This document shows positions 38,114 to 48,263 of a DNA stretch of 64,000 bases, one piece after another. Below the pieces are notes generated by a model. The model had not been told where the DNA came from. It worked only from the letters and a program-made list of their open reading frames with translations, and made no database searches. Positions within the stretch are counted from its first letter, which is position 1; the number at the start of each line of letters is the position of its first letter. A program made the translations under genes and the position numbers. Origin of the DNA: Sporosarcina sp. 6E9 (GTDB lineage: Bacteria; Bacillota; Bacilli; Bacillales_A; Planococcaceae). The stretch lies in assembly GCF_017921835.1 (NCBI RefSeq), contig NZ_JAGEMN010000004.1, positions 124,001-188,000 on the forward strand, read 5' to 3'.

Positions 38114-38206
38114 TTAATACAAGTATGCTGCACCGACAATAATTAATAAAATAAACAACACTACGATTAACGCAAAGCCTGAAGTACCTTGGTTGTATCC
38201 GCTCAC
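38114..38206 (-). CDS. YjcZ-family sporulation peptide
   Basis: A 30-residue gene. It reads MSGYNQGTSGFALIVVLFIL and continues as a single hydrophobic helix ending GAAYLY. This is the hallmark of the YjcZ/CotM-adjacent family of tiny spore-associated membrane proteins (GY...GFALIVVLFILLIIVG). The GTG start has GAGGGGG 7 nt upstream. It is expected to be expressed late in sporulation; its role is unknown. Confidence 0.85.
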   Translation of the reverse strand: MSGYNQGTSGFALIVVLFILLIIVGAAYLY

Positions 38207-38281
38207 GGGAGCACCCCCTCTCTCTCTTTATCGTATGCTCACCATTTACTGGTTCGTAGGCAAATAACCGTCGAAAGCTTT

Positions 38282-38310
38282 TTGTTTTAAGACTGAATTT
38301 ATGATATAGT
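38282..38310 (+). promoter_or_regulatory. Promoter of prsA
   Basis: -35 TTGTTT (38282-38287), 17-bp spacer, -10 TATAGT (38305-38310). Confidence 0.5.
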
Positions 38311-38347
38311 AACAACTGTTGCACATTACATTTAGGGGAGATTTCAA

Positions 38348-39211
38348 ATGAGAAAAACAATGCTTGCACTCACATTAACCGCTTCCATCCTTGCACTTTC
38401 CGCATGTAGCGATAATAACGCTACTGATAACGAAGTAATCGCTACAACAAAAGCCGGAAGTGTAACAAAAGCTGATTTATACAACGAGATGAAGGGATCA
38501 GTTGGTGCTCAAGCTTTTGAAAATTTAATACTAAAAAAAGCAATCTCTAATGAATACGAAGTTTCAGATAAAGAATTAAAAGCAGCCATTAAGGAGCAAA
38601 AAGAAAGCTATGGTGAAAACTTTGAAGCGTTTCTTAAACAACAAAATTGGACAGAAGCGTTTTTTGAACAACAAGTTGAACTAAAAATGCTAAATGAAAA
38701 ATTAATTGAGAGTTTAGATGAGATTACAGAAGAACAAATAAAAGCAGAATACGAGAAAATGAAAAAAGAAATTCACGCGCGTCATATTGTCGTTGACGAT
38801 GAAAAAACCGCTAAAGAAGTCATTGCAAAATTAAAAGAAGACGGGGATTTCGCTGAACTTGCCAAAGAATACTCCACAGAAACTGTTGCGAAAGAAACTG
38901 GTGGAGACTTGGGATGGTTCGGCCCTGGAAAAATGGTGCAAGAGTTTGAAGATGCGGCATTTACCCTGCCAGAAAACGAACTGAGTGAGCCTGTTAAAAC
39001 TAGCTTCGGCTATCATGTCATCGAGGTTACTGAGACACGTGATGTCGAGCTTACCGAGTCTTACGAAGAATTGAAACCTGGCATCGAAAACGGCCTTAAA
39101 AAACAGAAGTTTGAAGAAGCACTTGCAAATCTTGTAAGTAAAGTCGACGTCGACTTGAAAGACGAAACGTTTAAATCTGTATTAGAGGGCTGGCAAGGAA
39201 CAGATAAATAG
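38348..39211 (+). CDS. prsA: Peptidyl-prolyl isomerase lipoprotein PrsA
   Basis: 287 residues. The signal peptide ends in the lipobox LSAC (Cys20). The parvulin domain lies at ~143-232 (HARHIVVDDE..., GGDLGWFGPGKM, SFGYHVIEV), flanked by the N- and C-terminal chaperone helices. PrsA folds secreted proteins after Sec export at the outer face of the membrane. SD AGGGGAG. In the conserved scoC-prsA context. Confidence 0.96.
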   Translation: MRKTMLALTLTASILALSACSDNNATDNEVIATTKAGSVTKADLYNEMKGSVGAQAFENLILKKAISNEYEVSDKELKAAIKEQKESYGENFEAFLKQQNWTEAFFEQQVELKMLNEKLIESLDEITEEQIKAEYEKMKKEIHARHIVVDDEKTAKEVIAKLKEDGDFAELAKEYSTETVAKETGGDLGWFGPGKMVQEFEDAAFTLPENELSEPVKTSFGYHVIEVTETRDVELTESYEELKPGIENGLKKQKFEEALANLVSKVDVDLKDETFKSVLEGWQGTDK

Positions 39212-39217
39212 AATATC

Positions 39218-39248
39218 AAAAGGCTATCCTATGTGGATAGCCTTTTTT
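39218..39248. terminator. Bidirectional terminator of prsA and yhaM
   Basis: AAAAGGCTATCC / GGATAGCCTTTTTT, a perfect stem between convergent genes. Confidence 0.9.
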
Positions 39249-39258
39249 ACGTACTTTT

Positions 39259-40197
39259 TCATTCAAATGTCGGTTTATAAAACGAACGATTATCCAATGG
39301 GAAGATTCGTTCAGAAAACTCCCCAGGTTTCGTCTTGCCAAGTGCACGGTCCAACATATTCATTTTCGCATCGATGTTATCAATGTAATGAAGGATTTCC
39401 GCTTCTTTTAACATCGGGCGTTTCGGGCTGCCCCATTCTTCTTTTCCGTGATGGGATAGCACCATATGTTGCAGCAACATGACTTCCTCTCCTGTAACTT
39501 CTAGCTCATCCGCCGCTTTCGAAATTTCATTGACCATAATAGAAATATGTCCAATTAGATTTCCTTCAAGCGTATATTGCGTCCCAATCGGACCAGATAG
39601 CTCAATCACTTTACCGATATCATGCAGAATAATTCCCGCGTATAATAAATCCTTATTCAACGATGGGTATAATTCAGCTAATGACTTTCCTAATTTCAAC
39701 ATGGATACGACGTGGTCGATTAACCCAGAAACATAGTCATGGTGATTTCGAGTCGCAGCTGGATATGTCAAAAACGCCGCTTCATGCTTCTTCAATAAAT
39801 GACGCGTAATTCGTTGTATCTGTGGATTTTCCATTTCAAAGAAAAACGACATTAACTCTTCATACAACACTTCTTTACTTTTGGCAGCTGATGGAACTAA
39901 GTCAGAAATGGTCACATTTTCCGATTCTTTAATTGGGCGTATACTTTTAATACGCAATTGATTTTTCCCGCGATATTCATGAATATCCGCACCTACTTTT
40001 ACGATTGTTGACGCTGGATATAATTTCATATGCTCATCCGTCGTGTCCCATAATTTCGCTTCTAAATCCCCGCTTTTGTCTTGTAAAATTAGGGTCATAA
40101 AAGGACTTCCTTGGGTCGTAACACCTTTAGTAGATTGCTTGATCAATAGATAAAGGTCTATTGTTTCGCCTACTTTATATTCGAGTAACTTCTTCAT
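39259..40197 (-). CDS. yhaM: 3'-5' exoribonuclease YhaM
   Basis: 312 residues. An N-terminal OB-fold ([19 protein letters not shown]) is followed by an HD domain with the metal motif ILHDIGKV and HH in LSHHGKEEW. YhaM removes a few 3' nucleotides from RNA, and may act on DNA. The ATG overlaps the yhaN stop by one base (TAATG), so it is coupled to the yhaO-yhaN pair. Confidence 0.95.
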   Translation of the reverse strand: MKKLLEYKVGETIDLYLLIKQSTKGVTTQGSPFMTLILQDKSGDLEAKLWDTTDEHMKLYPASTIVKVGADIHEYRGKNQLRIKSIRPIKESENVTISDLVPSAAKSKEVLYEELMSFFFEMENPQIQRITRHLLKKHEAAFLTYPAATRNHHDYVSGLIDHVVSMLKLGKSLAELYPSLNKDLLYAGIILHDIGKVIELSGPIGTQYTLEGNLIGHISIMVNEISKAADELEVTGEEVMLLQHMVLSHHGKEEWGSPKRPMLKEAEILHYIDNIDAKMNMLDRALGKTKPGEFSERIFPLDNRSFYKPTFE

Positions 40198-43082
40198 TAA
40201 ACAACCGCCCCCTGTTCGTTTCCAATTTCTGAAACGTTAATTATTGTACCATCTACCCAATAATTTTTCATTTTTTCATGACAAGTAAAATAGATAAATT
40301 GATGTTGATGGGCAGAATCTACTAATTTCATCATACGCGAAAGTCGCTCTTCGTCAAAGTGAACAAACGGATCATCCATGATAATCGGAAATGGAGCGGT
40401 TTCCAATATTGATTTGGCAAGCGCTAATCGAAGTGATATATAGGCTTGCTCTTTCGTAGCCTGGCTAAGTTCAATAATTGGATATCGTATGCCCGTTTCT
40501 GATAAAACCTCAAATGTCCCTTTCTCTGTGATAATCAGCGCTGTATACTTACCATCCGTTAACGTTTTAAAGAGTTGCTCTGCATAGCCCAGTACCTCTG
40601 GTAATTTCTTTTCTTTTAAATCCATCATTGTTCGATTGATTGCCTCGTTAATTGCTTTTCGAGCAGACCACTCTTTCGCAAGTTCTGCGAGTTCTGCCTT
40701 CTTCATTTCAAAAAGTTGAAGTAGTTTACCATGAGTTTCATCCGTCAGAAGTTTTTCTGTTTTATTAACCAGTGCCGCCTTTTCATTGATTAACAAATCA
40801 ACTTCTTCCGCAATTATCGACAACTCATCCTCATGAAAAGTAATTTTATCTTCAATTTCATTTTCGGTTATCTGTTCTTCAAAATACAACGATCCGATGG
40901 CTGTCATTTGTGATTCTATCGATGCTAACTGTTCTCTTAAGTTGTTTGCCTCTCGGTGAAAATCATATGCCTTGTAAAAATCCTCTTCCGTTTCCGCACC
41001 CGCTTCTTTTAACAACCCATGCAAGTTTATATCGAGCGAATCAATCAGCTCGTTAGTCTCGATCAATGAAGGCTTAAGTCGTTCAATCCTTGTCGTGATA
41101 GCTTTCTTTGTTTCAATCTCTTCATTCAACTGAATAAAAGTTTTACGTAGTACTTCATATACACTATCCTCTGAAACAGCTTGTTGCGCGACACGTTTAA
41201 CTTCTTCAAATCGCAGCGCTAGATTCGCTTCAATCGAACGCTGTTGGTTCATGGCTTCTTTTACTTCTCGACCAACTTCTTGCACTTCTCGGATCATTCG
41301 AAATAACTCCGGAACAATTCCGGGCGATGGAAGCCCGTCAAAACCATATGCGCCAATAAACTCATTAAAACGCAACTCGCATTGATGCCTTAAGTTAGCT
41401 AAACGATCAATTTCTGATTGGATTGTCTCAGCGTTGCTTCTATTGGCTTGATTAGCTTCTTCCAATCGGTTCTTTTCACGTGTATAAAATTCAATTCGGT
41501 CTGAGAGTTGTTTCATTTCTCGTTCTCTATGGGCATGTGTTGAAACAACTTTTTCCATCGCAGTCAGCTTCGAGTCATCTGCATCGTCTTTTTTCGAATA
41601 AAAGAACATACCAATTCCACCTATAATCACACCTATAACAAGCGCTAACCATTGCAATTGAATGATCCCGAAACCGATACATGCAACGGCAATCAATAGC
41701 AAGCCGACAGGTAGTAACTGGGACTTATTTCCTTTATTGGCATGTTTATTAAACGAGATATACGCCTTGGCTTCAGCTAATTCTTGCTGTATCTTTGGCC
41801 ATTCTTCTACTTGCTGTCGTTCTGCGGCAGATGGCGTCTGCAACGAGTCGAGTTGGGCACATAATTGTTCAATGTCTTTTTCTAACATTGCTTTTTGTTG
41901 TTCAGCAAAATCAATTTGATTGTTTATCATTGTTAATTCATTTAGAAATTCGTGCATTTCTTCTTCTTTCCGAAGAGAAACATCCGCCCCGAGTATGATT
42001 TGATACCCATCGTCACCTTTGATCCCTAGTCGGTCAAGCAATCGTTGCTTCAAACTGCTTAAACGACGTAGCTCATCATTTAAGGAAGTTTTTGTAGAGC
42101 GCCAACCATGCCATTCCGATTCTTTTGCCAGTAAGTCGTCGATTTTAGAAAGTTGGTCATCATGATCGTTTTTGGGCATGCGCCGATCCAACTCAATAAG
42201 CTCTTCTTCAATTCTATGATAAGCCGCTTTGGCTTCAATTAATTTACCCGACGTTGACTCCAGTCGACGTATGCCGTCAGCAGGAAATTTGGTAGTGCCA
42301 AGTCGCTCTAATTGTTGTCGAAGGGTATCCCTTTTCAGTTGCAGCGGCAATCGTTGTCGGTGAAGCGCAAGTTGTTCAAGTTGTTTTCGATGTTCGTTTT
42401 CTTGATTTCGCAATGAAGATAATCGTTCTTCGATTTCATGGATCCTCGAAATAGATGGTGCAAATTCTTCCACTTTTTCTTGTTCTTCTTTTAGGGAAAT
42501 TTCAAGTTCTCGAAGTTCTTTCATCTTAACATTCATTTTTGGAACCCTGCCCGACTTTTTAAACAACTCGCCCATGTCCGTTTCCATTCGTTTTTCAAGT
42601 TGAATCAGACTATCAACACCTGTTGTCCCCGACGCCAGCAAAGTTCGGCTGAGCTCGTTCTCATCCATTTTTTCGAAATCTTGCAACTGGAGCAATGAAA
42701 ATGAAAAAATGGATTCAAAAGAAGCTCGATTATACTGCCTTAAAAGAACCTTTAATTCCTCTTCCCCGCCTGTTGTTCCATCTTCAAAATAAACCGTGAC
42801 ATCCCCCGAGGATTTCCCGCGGATGCGTTCAATTGTAAAGTTTCCATAAAGCTCATCGACTAACTGAATTTGACCACCATACTTCCCGCCAGATTTAGGC
42901 TCATAACGTAATAAGGCACTATTTCTTTGTGGGAAGCCAAATAAAACATGGAGTATGAACTGTTGGATTGTCGTCTTTCCGGCTTCGTTCAATCCATAGA
43001 CAATATTCAAATCAGAACTAAAATTAATCGTGACATTTTCATGTTTACCGAACCCGTAAATTAGCAACTGTTTAATCTTCAC
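40197..43082 (-). CDS. yhaN: SMC/SbcC-like ATPase YhaN
   Basis: 961 residues. N-terminal half-ABC with Walker [10 protein letters not shown] (30-38), a long coiled coil to ~residue 880, and the C-terminal half with Walker [16 protein letters not shown] (~900). Two adjacent hydrophobic segments lie in the middle (~454-495: [34 protein letters not shown]), which suggests membrane attachment where SbcC has its zinc hook. The hook CxxC is not seen. With YhaO it resembles SbcCD/Mre11-Rad50. GTG start overlapping yhaO (GTGA). Confidence 0.9.
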   Translation of the reverse strand: MKIKQLLIYGFGKHENVTINFSSDLNIVYGLNEAGKTTIQQFILHVLFGFPQRNSALLRYEPKSGGKYGGQIQLVDELYGNFTIERIRGKSSGDVTVYFEDGTTGGEEELKVLLRQYNRASFESIFSFSLLQLQDFEKMDENELSRTLLASGTTGVDSLIQLEKRMETDMGELFKKSGRVPKMNVKMKELRELEISLKEEQEKVEEFAPSISRIHEIEERLSSLRNQENEHRKQLEQLALHRQRLPLQLKRDTLRQQLERLGTTKFPADGIRRLESTSGKLIEAKAAYHRIEEELIELDRRMPKNDHDDQLSKIDDLLAKESEWHGWRSTKTSLNDELRRLSSLKQRLLDRLGIKGDDGYQIILGADVSLRKEEEMHEFLNELTMINNQIDFAEQQKAMLEKDIEQLCAQLDSLQTPSAAERQQVEEWPKIQQELAEAKAYISFNKHANKGNKSQLLPVGLLLIAVACIGFGIIQLQWLALVIGVIIGGIGMFFYSKKDDADDSKLTAMEKVVSTHAHREREMKQLSDRIEFYTREKNRLEEANQANRSNAETIQSEIDRLANLRHQCELRFNEFIGAYGFDGLPSPGIVPELFRMIREVQEVGREVKEAMNQQRSIEANLALRFEEVKRVAQQAVSEDSVYEVLRKTFIQLNEEIETKKAITTRIERLKPSLIETNELIDSLDINLHGLLKEAGAETEEDFYKAYDFHREANNLREQLASIESQMTAIGSLYFEEQITENEIEDKITFHEDELSIIAEEVDLLINEKAALVNKTEKLLTDETHGKLLQLFEMKKAELAELAKEWSARKAINEAINRTMMDLKEKKLPEVLGYAEQLFKTLTDGKYTALIITEKGTFEVLSETGIRYPIIELSQATKEQAYISLRLALAKSILETAPFPIIMDDPFVHFDEERLSRMMKLVDSAHQHQFIYFTCHEKMKNYWVDGTIINVSEIGNEQGAVV

Positions 43083-44290
43083 AAAGTCACCTCATTTGCC
43101 ATGATTATCTTCGATTTCTCTTTTACTTCTAATATGTCATCTTCACTTAAAATAGGTAAATACTTTACGCCACGTGTATGTTGGTAGACGTCTTTTAAAA
43201 CGTCTTTCCATTCCTCTTCAGTCCATTCGTTGATCATATTGAATACGGACTGCTCCAATACCCCTGTAGCTGTCACGCCATAAGCTTTCTTGAATGAAAG
43301 GGATTGTATCCAAACGAAGGACTCTTGATCTGAGATCACTTCTCGAAGCACCTCCAGCCATTCTTCAACCGGTGTTTGATCGAACATAGTGGCTGTTTCT
43401 AGGTCTACATCAGTCATCGTCAAGTCAATTATTCCCGCGCCATGTTTATCTTTAAAAGAGTCAATCGATTCTTTGCAGATTTCTATCCATTCATTTGCAT
43501 GCCGAATGCCAGCACACGATATGTCAATCCGCTCGAAAACAATTTCAGACGATGGAATAAAGTTAAGTGCCGCTTCTGCTTTAGATAGATTCACTTCGTA
43601 AAACCCTTTTTCACCGCGCTCATTTCGATGCCTTCCTTGTAAATTCCCTGGATAAACGATTGGCGGTTCAGAGTGCAGTTGCTGGCGTAAATGAATATGA
43701 CCGAGCGCCCAATAATCATAATGCTTTTGCAATAATTCTTCTTTGGTAAAAGGGGCATACACCGCATGCGTTTCATCCCCTGCTAAACTTCCATGTAGCA
43801 TGCCGATATGAAATGCCGTTCCAGTATCTGCAATCGGGTAATTCGTAATCATAGACTCTCGAATATGGCGATCTTTGTAGCTAAAACCGTAAATATTTAC
43901 TTGATCGCCGCGAATATTGAGCGTAACTTGTTCAACTTTCTCCTTAAATACATAGACATTTGACGGCAATTCAAATCTTGTCCACCTACCGCTTAAATGA
44001 TCGTGGTTACCATATGAAATCACGACAGGTATATGCGCGTCGCTCAGTTTTTTCATTCCCTCTTGAAATTTCAACTGCGCGCGCAAACTTCGGTCTTCAC
44101 CGTCATAGATGTCGCCAACAATCAGAACGAAATCCGGCTTTGTATGAATTGCATGCGAGATCAGTCGTTCAAAAGCAGCAAATGTACTATTACGCAAACT
44201 TACTAGCTGATCTACCTGCATCCCCGTCATCCCTTTAAAAGGACTATCTAAATGTAAATCGGCCGCATGAAGAAAACGAATTGTCGACAC
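43079..44290 (-). CDS. yhaO: Metallophosphoesterase YhaO (SbcD/Mre11-like exonuclease)
   Basis: 403 residues. Calcineurin-like motifs in order: HAADLHLDSPF, VGDIYDG, SYGNHDHL, GMLHGS and ALGHIHLRQ. This is the Mre11-type nuclease arrangement; the partner ATPase YhaN follows with overlapping codons. GTG start with GGGGAGGG. The pair is probably a DNA end-processing complex, with the RNA/DNA exonuclease YhaM in the same operon. Confidence 0.92.
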   Translation of the reverse strand: MSTIRFLHAADLHLDSPFKGMTGMQVDQLVSLRNSTFAAFERLISHAIHTKPDFVLIVGDIYDGEDRSLRAQLKFQEGMKKLSDAHIPVVISYGNHDHLSGRWTRFELPSNVYVFKEKVEQVTLNIRGDQVNIYGFSYKDRHIRESMITNYPIADTGTAFHIGMLHGSLAGDETHAVYAPFTKEELLQKHYDYWALGHIHLRQQLHSEPPIVYPGNLQGRHRNERGEKGFYEVNLSKAEAALNFIPSSEIVFERIDISCAGIRHANEWIEICKESIDSFKDKHGAGIIDLTMTDVDLETATMFDQTPVEEWLEVLREVISDQESFVWIQSLSFKKAYGVTATGVLEQSVFNMINEWTEEEWKDVLKDVYQHTRGVKYLPILSEDDILEVKEKSKIIMANEVTL

Positions 44291-44335
44291 ATGAATCCCT
44301 CCCCTTAAAAACGAATACTTGTTCCTATTTTACCA

Positions 44336-44376
44336 TAAAAAATAAGACTTCGCGAAGTTTTGGGAAGTCTTATTTT
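44336..44376 (-). terminator. Terminator of yhaQP
   Basis: AAATAAGACTTC / GAAGTCTTATTT 12-bp stem, then T-run on the minus strand. Confidence 0.85.
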
Positions 44377-44382
44377 CGTCTA

Positions 44383-45639
44383 TTATTCTTTTCCTAACTG
44401 AATCGCTTTCTTGATATCTTTCAATGAACGTGAAGGCCCATACATGAGTACGCCGCCCCGGTAAACACGCGCACCGAAAACACCTAATATTAAAATTGTC
44501 ACGAGCATAATGGCAATGGATAGTAACGGTTCCCATAGTGGTAAATCCAACATCCCCACGCGTAAAAACATGACGAGCGGTGCGAAAAAGGGTACATAGG
44601 ATGCATATTTCAGAAAACCAAGTTCTGGATTTGTGAGTCCAGGCATTGCAATCATGAACGCTAAAATGACTAAAATCATAATCGGCATAATCGCTTGTTG
44701 TACGTCTTCGGTTCGGCTAACGAGTGAACCTAACAGCGCTGCGACCGTGGCATATAAGAAATAGCCTAGTAAAAAGAAAATAATCGCGAAAACGATAGTC
44801 GAGACACTTAAATTTGAAAATCCAAAGAATGAAGAAACTCCATCCCCCATATTAGAGGCTGATGTTTTCACCGCTGTGAATCCTGCAATTCCCAATAGCA
44901 TCATTTGAACTAGACCAAGTGATCCGATTCCCAATACTTTGGCAAACATATGCTTAACAGGCGATATACTTGATATCAGAATTTCCATTACACGGGACGA
45001 TTTCTCCGTCGCGACTTCTGTTGCAATCATGTTTGAATAAAAAATAACCGTAAAGTAGATGAGGAAGACCAGTATATAAACAAGTCCGCGTGCCTCACTT
45101 AACTCTTCCTCGGACTTTGTTGTGGTCGAAACGGAATGCTGCTCAAACTGAATCGGCGAAAATAATGTTTGAAGTTGCTCTCCCGAAAGCAGTAACTGTT
45201 CTGCTTTCAATTCCGATTGTATTGATTGCAACGCTTCCATAATCGTCGCAGAACGACCAAAATCGAGTGCACTCATTGATGTGTAATCAGCTTGGATTGT
45301 GTTTTCTGCATCCAATCCGATGATCAGGAACGAATCGATTTCTTCACTCGAAACTTTTTCAGTTAATTCTTTTTCTGATTCGGTCGTGGTTTTAACGACA
45401 ATTCCACTATTCGTAGCCTCCAACTTTTCCATCAGGGAAGCACTTAGTTCACCGCTTTCATCAACAACATAGAGTTTATCTTCACCGCCACCAGTCAAGT
45501 CTGTCACGGTATCAATGATTGTTGTCATATTGGCAAATAAAAATACAGCCGCAATCATAAAAGCCGTTGTGATAATAAATGATTTGGTCTTTAGTTTCGT
45601 CATAAATGCTTGTTTAAAGACAATTAGGAATTCACGCAT
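44383..45639 (-). CDS. yhaP: ABC exporter permease (YhaP/NatB type)
   Basis: About 418 residues. One helix near the N-terminus, a ~150-residue extracytoplasmic domain, then about five helices: the ABC-2 type-3 permease layout of NatB. The segment EVATEKSSRVMEILISSISP is characteristic. AAGGTGGGG lies 7 nt before ATG 45639, which overlaps the yhaQ stop by 8 bp; a longer frame to 45690 is less likely. Substrate unknown (Na+ for NatAB). Confidence 0.87.
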   Translation of the reverse strand: MREFLIVFKQAFMTKLKTKSFIITTAFMIAAVFLFANMTTIIDTVTDLTGGGEDKLYVVDESGELSASLMEKLEATNSGIVVKTTTESEKELTEKVSSEEIDSFLIIGLDAENTIQADYTSMSALDFGRSATIMEALQSIQSELKAEQLLLSGEQLQTLFSPIQFEQHSVSTTTKSEEELSEARGLVYILVFLIYFTVIFYSNMIATEVATEKSSRVMEILISSISPVKHMFAKVLGIGSLGLVQMMLLGIAGFTAVKTSASNMGDGVSSFFGFSNLSVSTIVFAIIFFLLGYFLYATVAALLGSLVSRTEDVQQAIMPIMILVILAFMIAMPGLTNPELGFLKYASYVPFFAPLVMFLRVGMLDLPLWEPLLSIAIMLVTILILGVFGARVYRGGVLMYGPSRSLKDIKKAIQLGKE

Positions 45640-46531
45640 GTGCTTTCCCCACCTTTGCGATAAATATGTCTTGAAGAGATGGTTCTTCAATTGCGAAATG
45701 ACGGATGGGACCTGATTCCAACGCTGCCGTTAATAACTTATTGGCAATCTGCTCCGATTCCACCTGGTAAAGTGCGCCTTCAATCGATCTGCTCACTGAT
45801 GTCACGCCAGAAATCGTATCTAGCTTCGATAGATCATTGTCCGAATGAATACGGACATTCTGCTTTCCAAATGACTGCTTCACCTCTCGAAGCGTTCCAC
45901 TGACAATTTGCTTGCCATGATGGATAATACTTAATTCCTCACACAGTTCCTCAACATGATCCATACGGTGACTCGAGAAAATGATCGTTGCACCACTATT
46001 ACGAAACTCGATAATCGCCTCTTTCAATAATTCAACGTTCACTGGGTCAAGTCCCGAGAATGGTTCATCTAGTATTAATAGTTTGGGATTATGAAGAAGA
46101 GATGCGATGACCTGGATTTTTTGTTGATTTCCTTTGGAGAGTTCCTCCACTTTTTTATTTGCATAATGGGGAATTTCCATACGATCAAGCCATTTGTTCA
46201 AACCCACTTTTGCATCAGATTTATTCAATCCGCGCAATTGCCCAAGAAAAATGAGTTGCTCCTCTACTTTCATCTTGGGATATAACCCGCGTTCTTCCGG
46301 TAAATAGCCAATTTCAGGACTAGTTTTGTAGTTAATGGAATTATTATTCCAAGTAATTCGGCCTTCGTTTGCGTTCAACAACCCTAAAATCATTCTGAAA
46401 GTTGTCGTTTTTCCAGCTCCATTTGCACCGAGAAATCCATACATTGTGCCATCCCCGACCGATAATGATAAATCATTAACTGCGGTGAAATCACCAAATC
46501 TTTTCGTTACATGTTCGAGATGTAAAGCCAT
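45632..46531 (-). CDS. yhaQ: ABC exporter ATP-binding protein (YhaQ/NatA type)
   Basis: 299 residues. Walker A GANGAGKTT, Q-loop region YLPEERGLYPKM, signature LSKGNQQKI (ABC-2 exporters), Walker B LLILDEPFSGLDP, switch FSSHRM. C-terminal ~80-residue accessory domain. Drives the YhaP permease. Conserved place after yhaO in the B. subtilis order. Confidence 0.9.
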   Translation of the reverse strand: MALHLEHVTKRFGDFTAVNDLSLSVGDGTMYGFLGANGAGKTTTFRMILGLLNANEGRITWNNNSINYKTSPEIGYLPEERGLYPKMKVEEQLIFLGQLRGLNKSDAKVGLNKWLDRMEIPHYANKKVEELSKGNQQKIQVIASLLHNPKLLILDEPFSGLDPVNVELLKEAIIEFRNSGATIIFSSHRMDHVEELCEELSIIHHGKQIVSGTLREVKQSFGKQNVRIHSDNDLSKLDTISGVTSVSRSIEGALYQVESEQIANKLLTAALESGPIRHFAIEEPSLQDIFIAKVGKAHA

Positions 46532-46598
46532 TTTAATACCCCTTTCCTCTATTCCCTTTTTTACTATACGAATCTAGTCCCCTGAAGTTTCATATCGT

Positions 46599-46910
46599 TT
46601 AGTTTTTACGCGTGGCAATTATTGCGCCAATCGCATATGAAGATATGTGAACAACCCACATTCCAGAAATCAGAAAAAAGGTAAGTCCCGGCCCTTCAAA
46701 AATGATAATGATTCCCCACAAAATGAGTATCGAAGCCGTTGTGACAAACCAAGAAATTGATCGGGCATGTTGGTGAATTTTTGTGTACCGCTCATCATAA
46801 AGACTTTGTTTCTTCCCTTTTCTCCAAGCGTAAAATGTTAGAATTGTTGCTATGACAATAGCAAGTGGCAGACCAACAAGAAATGACCAAATCTCAAACC
46901 CTTCGTACAT
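46599..46910 (-). CDS. Small membrane protein downstream of the XRE regulator
   Basis: About 103 residues (105 if ATG 46916 is used, which overlaps the regulator stop). Three predicted helices, with a cytoplasmic segment YDERYTKIHQHARSISWF between helix 1 and 2. The DER-x(3)-I element recurs in the first gene of the operon (DERSRSIREKG). This is the DUF2178-like class of small membrane proteins often paired with an XRE regulator. Function unknown. GGAGGA sits 7 nt before ATG 46910. Confidence 0.65.
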   Translation of the reverse strand: MYEGFEIWSFLVGLPLAIVIATILTFYAWRKGKKQSLYDERYTKIHQHARSISWFVTTASILILWGIIIIFEGPGLTFFLISGMWVVHISSYAIGAIIATRKN

Positions 46911-46912
46911 AC

Positions 46913-47110
46913 TCATTCCTCCTCCGGTGTGAATACATCTTCAATCAAACAATCAAATAACTTCGCAATTTTAAACGCCAAGACAAGTGACGGGTTATAC
47001 CTTCCCCTTTCCAGGGAGATAATCGTTTGTCGTGATACTTCTAATCTTTCCGCGAGCTCATCTTGCGTCAAGCCAAGCGTTGTTCGCTTTTCCTTGATCA
47101 AGTTTTTCAG
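46913..47110 (-). CDS. XRE-family transcriptional regulator, probable CTG start
   Basis: 65 residues, essentially one helix-turn-helix domain (LGLTQDELAERLEVSRQTIISLERGRYNPSL) plus a short tail; this is the small, single-domain Cro/C1-like type that regulates neighbouring membrane genes. The only standard start is TTG 47101, 19 nt from the SD. CTG 47110 lies 7 nt after AAGGGGGAG and adds LKN, matching the usual (M)KNxIKExR beginning. It very likely binds the twin palindromes at 47535-47566 upstream of its operon. Confidence 0.82.
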   Translation of the reverse strand: MKNLIKEKRTTLGLTQDELAERLEVSRQTIISLERGRYNPSLVLAFKIAKLFDCLIEDVFTPEEE

Positions 47111-47128
47111 TTTGATACTCCCCCTTCA

Positions 47129-47518
47129 TTATATTCTTTTGGATATGACAACCATTGAAATAAAAACAGTACTAATTAACAATGCAGCAATTACACATAC
47201 CATTTGATAACCATCCAAATTGAGGAGGTTAAATTGAAATAGCGTCATAAATACAACTAAATACCCCACTAGAACGAAGTAACTATAAAACATCCCCTTT
47301 TCCCGAATCGACCTTGAACGTTCGTCATTCGATTTAAATTGCGGATATAAATACGCGTTACAAAATGCCATGATACTAACCGATAACATAATCAACTCAT
47401 GCCCAACAGGGAAAATCCCAATGGATATTGTTGCAGTTGAAAATATGATTGAGAACAGTAAGAATAATGAACCCAATACAATAAACGCTGTTTGCATTGA
47501 TTTAATTGTTGACGTCAT
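47129..47518 (-). CDS. Small membrane protein, first gene of the XRE operon
   Basis: 129 residues with four predicted helices. Between helices 2 and 3 lies FKSNDERSRSIREKGMFYSY, similar in placement to the YDERYTKIHQHARS segment of the third gene. Function unknown. SD GGAGG-ATAAACC-ATG. It directly follows a promoter overlapped by two palindromes. Confidence 0.68.
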   Translation of the reverse strand: MTSTIKSMQTAFIVLGSLFLLFSIIFSTATISIGIFPVGHELIMLSVSIMAFCNAYLYPQFKSNDERSRSIREKGMFYSYFVLVGYLVVFMTLFQFNLLNLDGYQMVCVIAALLISTVFISMVVISKRI

Positions 47519-47534
47519 GGTTTATCCTCCTTGG

Positions 47535-47566
47535 GTAAAGCAAGCTTTACGTAAAGGATACTTTAC
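47535..47566. promoter_or_regulatory. Twin palindromic operators of the XRE operon
   Basis: Two adjacent 16-bp palindromes, GTAAAG-CAAG-CTTTAC (47535-47550) and GTAAAG-GATA-CTTTAC (47551-47566), without a gap. The second contains the -10. A further CCCTTTAC half-site lies at ~47588-47595. Confidence 0.8.
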
Positions 47567-47584
47567 TTATACACTATATGTCAA
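47555..47584 (-). promoter_or_regulatory. Promoter of the XRE operon
   Basis: -35 TTGACA (47579-47584), 18-bp spacer, -10 TATCCT (47555-47560); the leader to the first start is about 30 nt. Confidence 0.7.
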
Positions 47585-47655
47585 GCACCCTTTACAAATT
47601 CCTTTTTTTGAACTTTCGTAGTATACTAAACAATATACATATGGAGGGGATTTAG

Positions 47656-47841
47656 ATGAAAACATATAAATTGACGGCATATGAATCAAAAGGCAATGTC
47701 ATTATAGACGAGTCGTTATTGGCGGCAACGGATGAGGATGCGATAGAAAAAGGACAAATCATACTCGAAGGTAAAGAACTACTCGAAACAACACATCGGT
47801 TGGCTTCGCCTTCAGGGAAATTACTATTATTTCATTCATAA
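47656..47841 (+). CDS. yhzD: YhzD-like small protein
   Basis: 61 residues: [20 protein letters not shown] and a C-terminus with [17 protein letters not shown]. This is the YhzD family of short conserved Bacillaceae proteins of unknown function. SD GGAGGGGATTTAG-ATG. Followed 17 bp later by mgsA, probably the same transcript. Confidence 0.75.
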   Translation: MKTYKLTAYESKGNVIIDESLLAATDEDAIEKGQIILEGKELLETTHRLASPSGKLLLFHS

Positions 47842-47858
47842 AAAAAGAGGTGTACAAT

Positions 47859-48263
47859 ATGAAAATCGCGTTAATCGCCCATGATGAAAAGAAAGATGAA
47901 ATGGTTAACTTTACAATTGCTTATGAACCGATTTTTTCTGAATATCAATTATACGCAACGGGTACTACTGGGAAAAGAATCATGGATGAAACGAATCTGA
48001 CAATCAATAGACTCATGTCTGGACCATTGGGCGGCGACCAACAAATCGGTGCCATGATCGCGACAGGCGAGTTAGATTTAATCATTTTCTTCCGCGACCC
48101 GCTAACTGCACAGCCTCATGAGCCAGATGTAAGTGCATTGCTGAGACTTTGCGATGTTTACGGCATCCCGCTCGCAACCAATAGCGCTACAGCTGAACTA
48201 TTAATACGCGCCATAGAAAAAGGATATTTTTCATGGCGCGAAACAGCGGCTAAATATAAATAG
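47859..48263 (+). CDS. mgsA: Methylglyoxal synthase
   Basis: 134 residues. Converts dihydroxyacetone phosphate to methylglyoxal and phosphate, a bypass of lower glycolysis. Family motifs are ALIAHDEKK (N-terminus), LYATGTTGK, the phosphate loop [12 protein letters not shown] with catalytic Asp60, and PHEPDV with His87. AAGAGGTG 7 nt upstream fixes ATG 47859. In B. subtilis mgsA lies in the dapB-bshA operon and its product is inhibited by P-less Crh; Crh is also encoded in this window. Confidence 0.96.
   Translation: MKIALIAHDEKKDEMVNFTIAYEPIFSEYQLYATGTTGKRIMDETNLTINRLMSGPLGGDQQIGAMIATGELDLIIFFRDPLTAQPHEPDVSALLRLCDVYGIPLATNSATAELLIRAIEKGYFSWRETAAKYK

Noticed and set aside
46599..47518. Toxin-antitoxin system made of the XRE regulator and membrane proteins
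   Set aside because: The membrane proteins have three to four helices and no resemblance to known toxins; a small autoregulated operon fits better.
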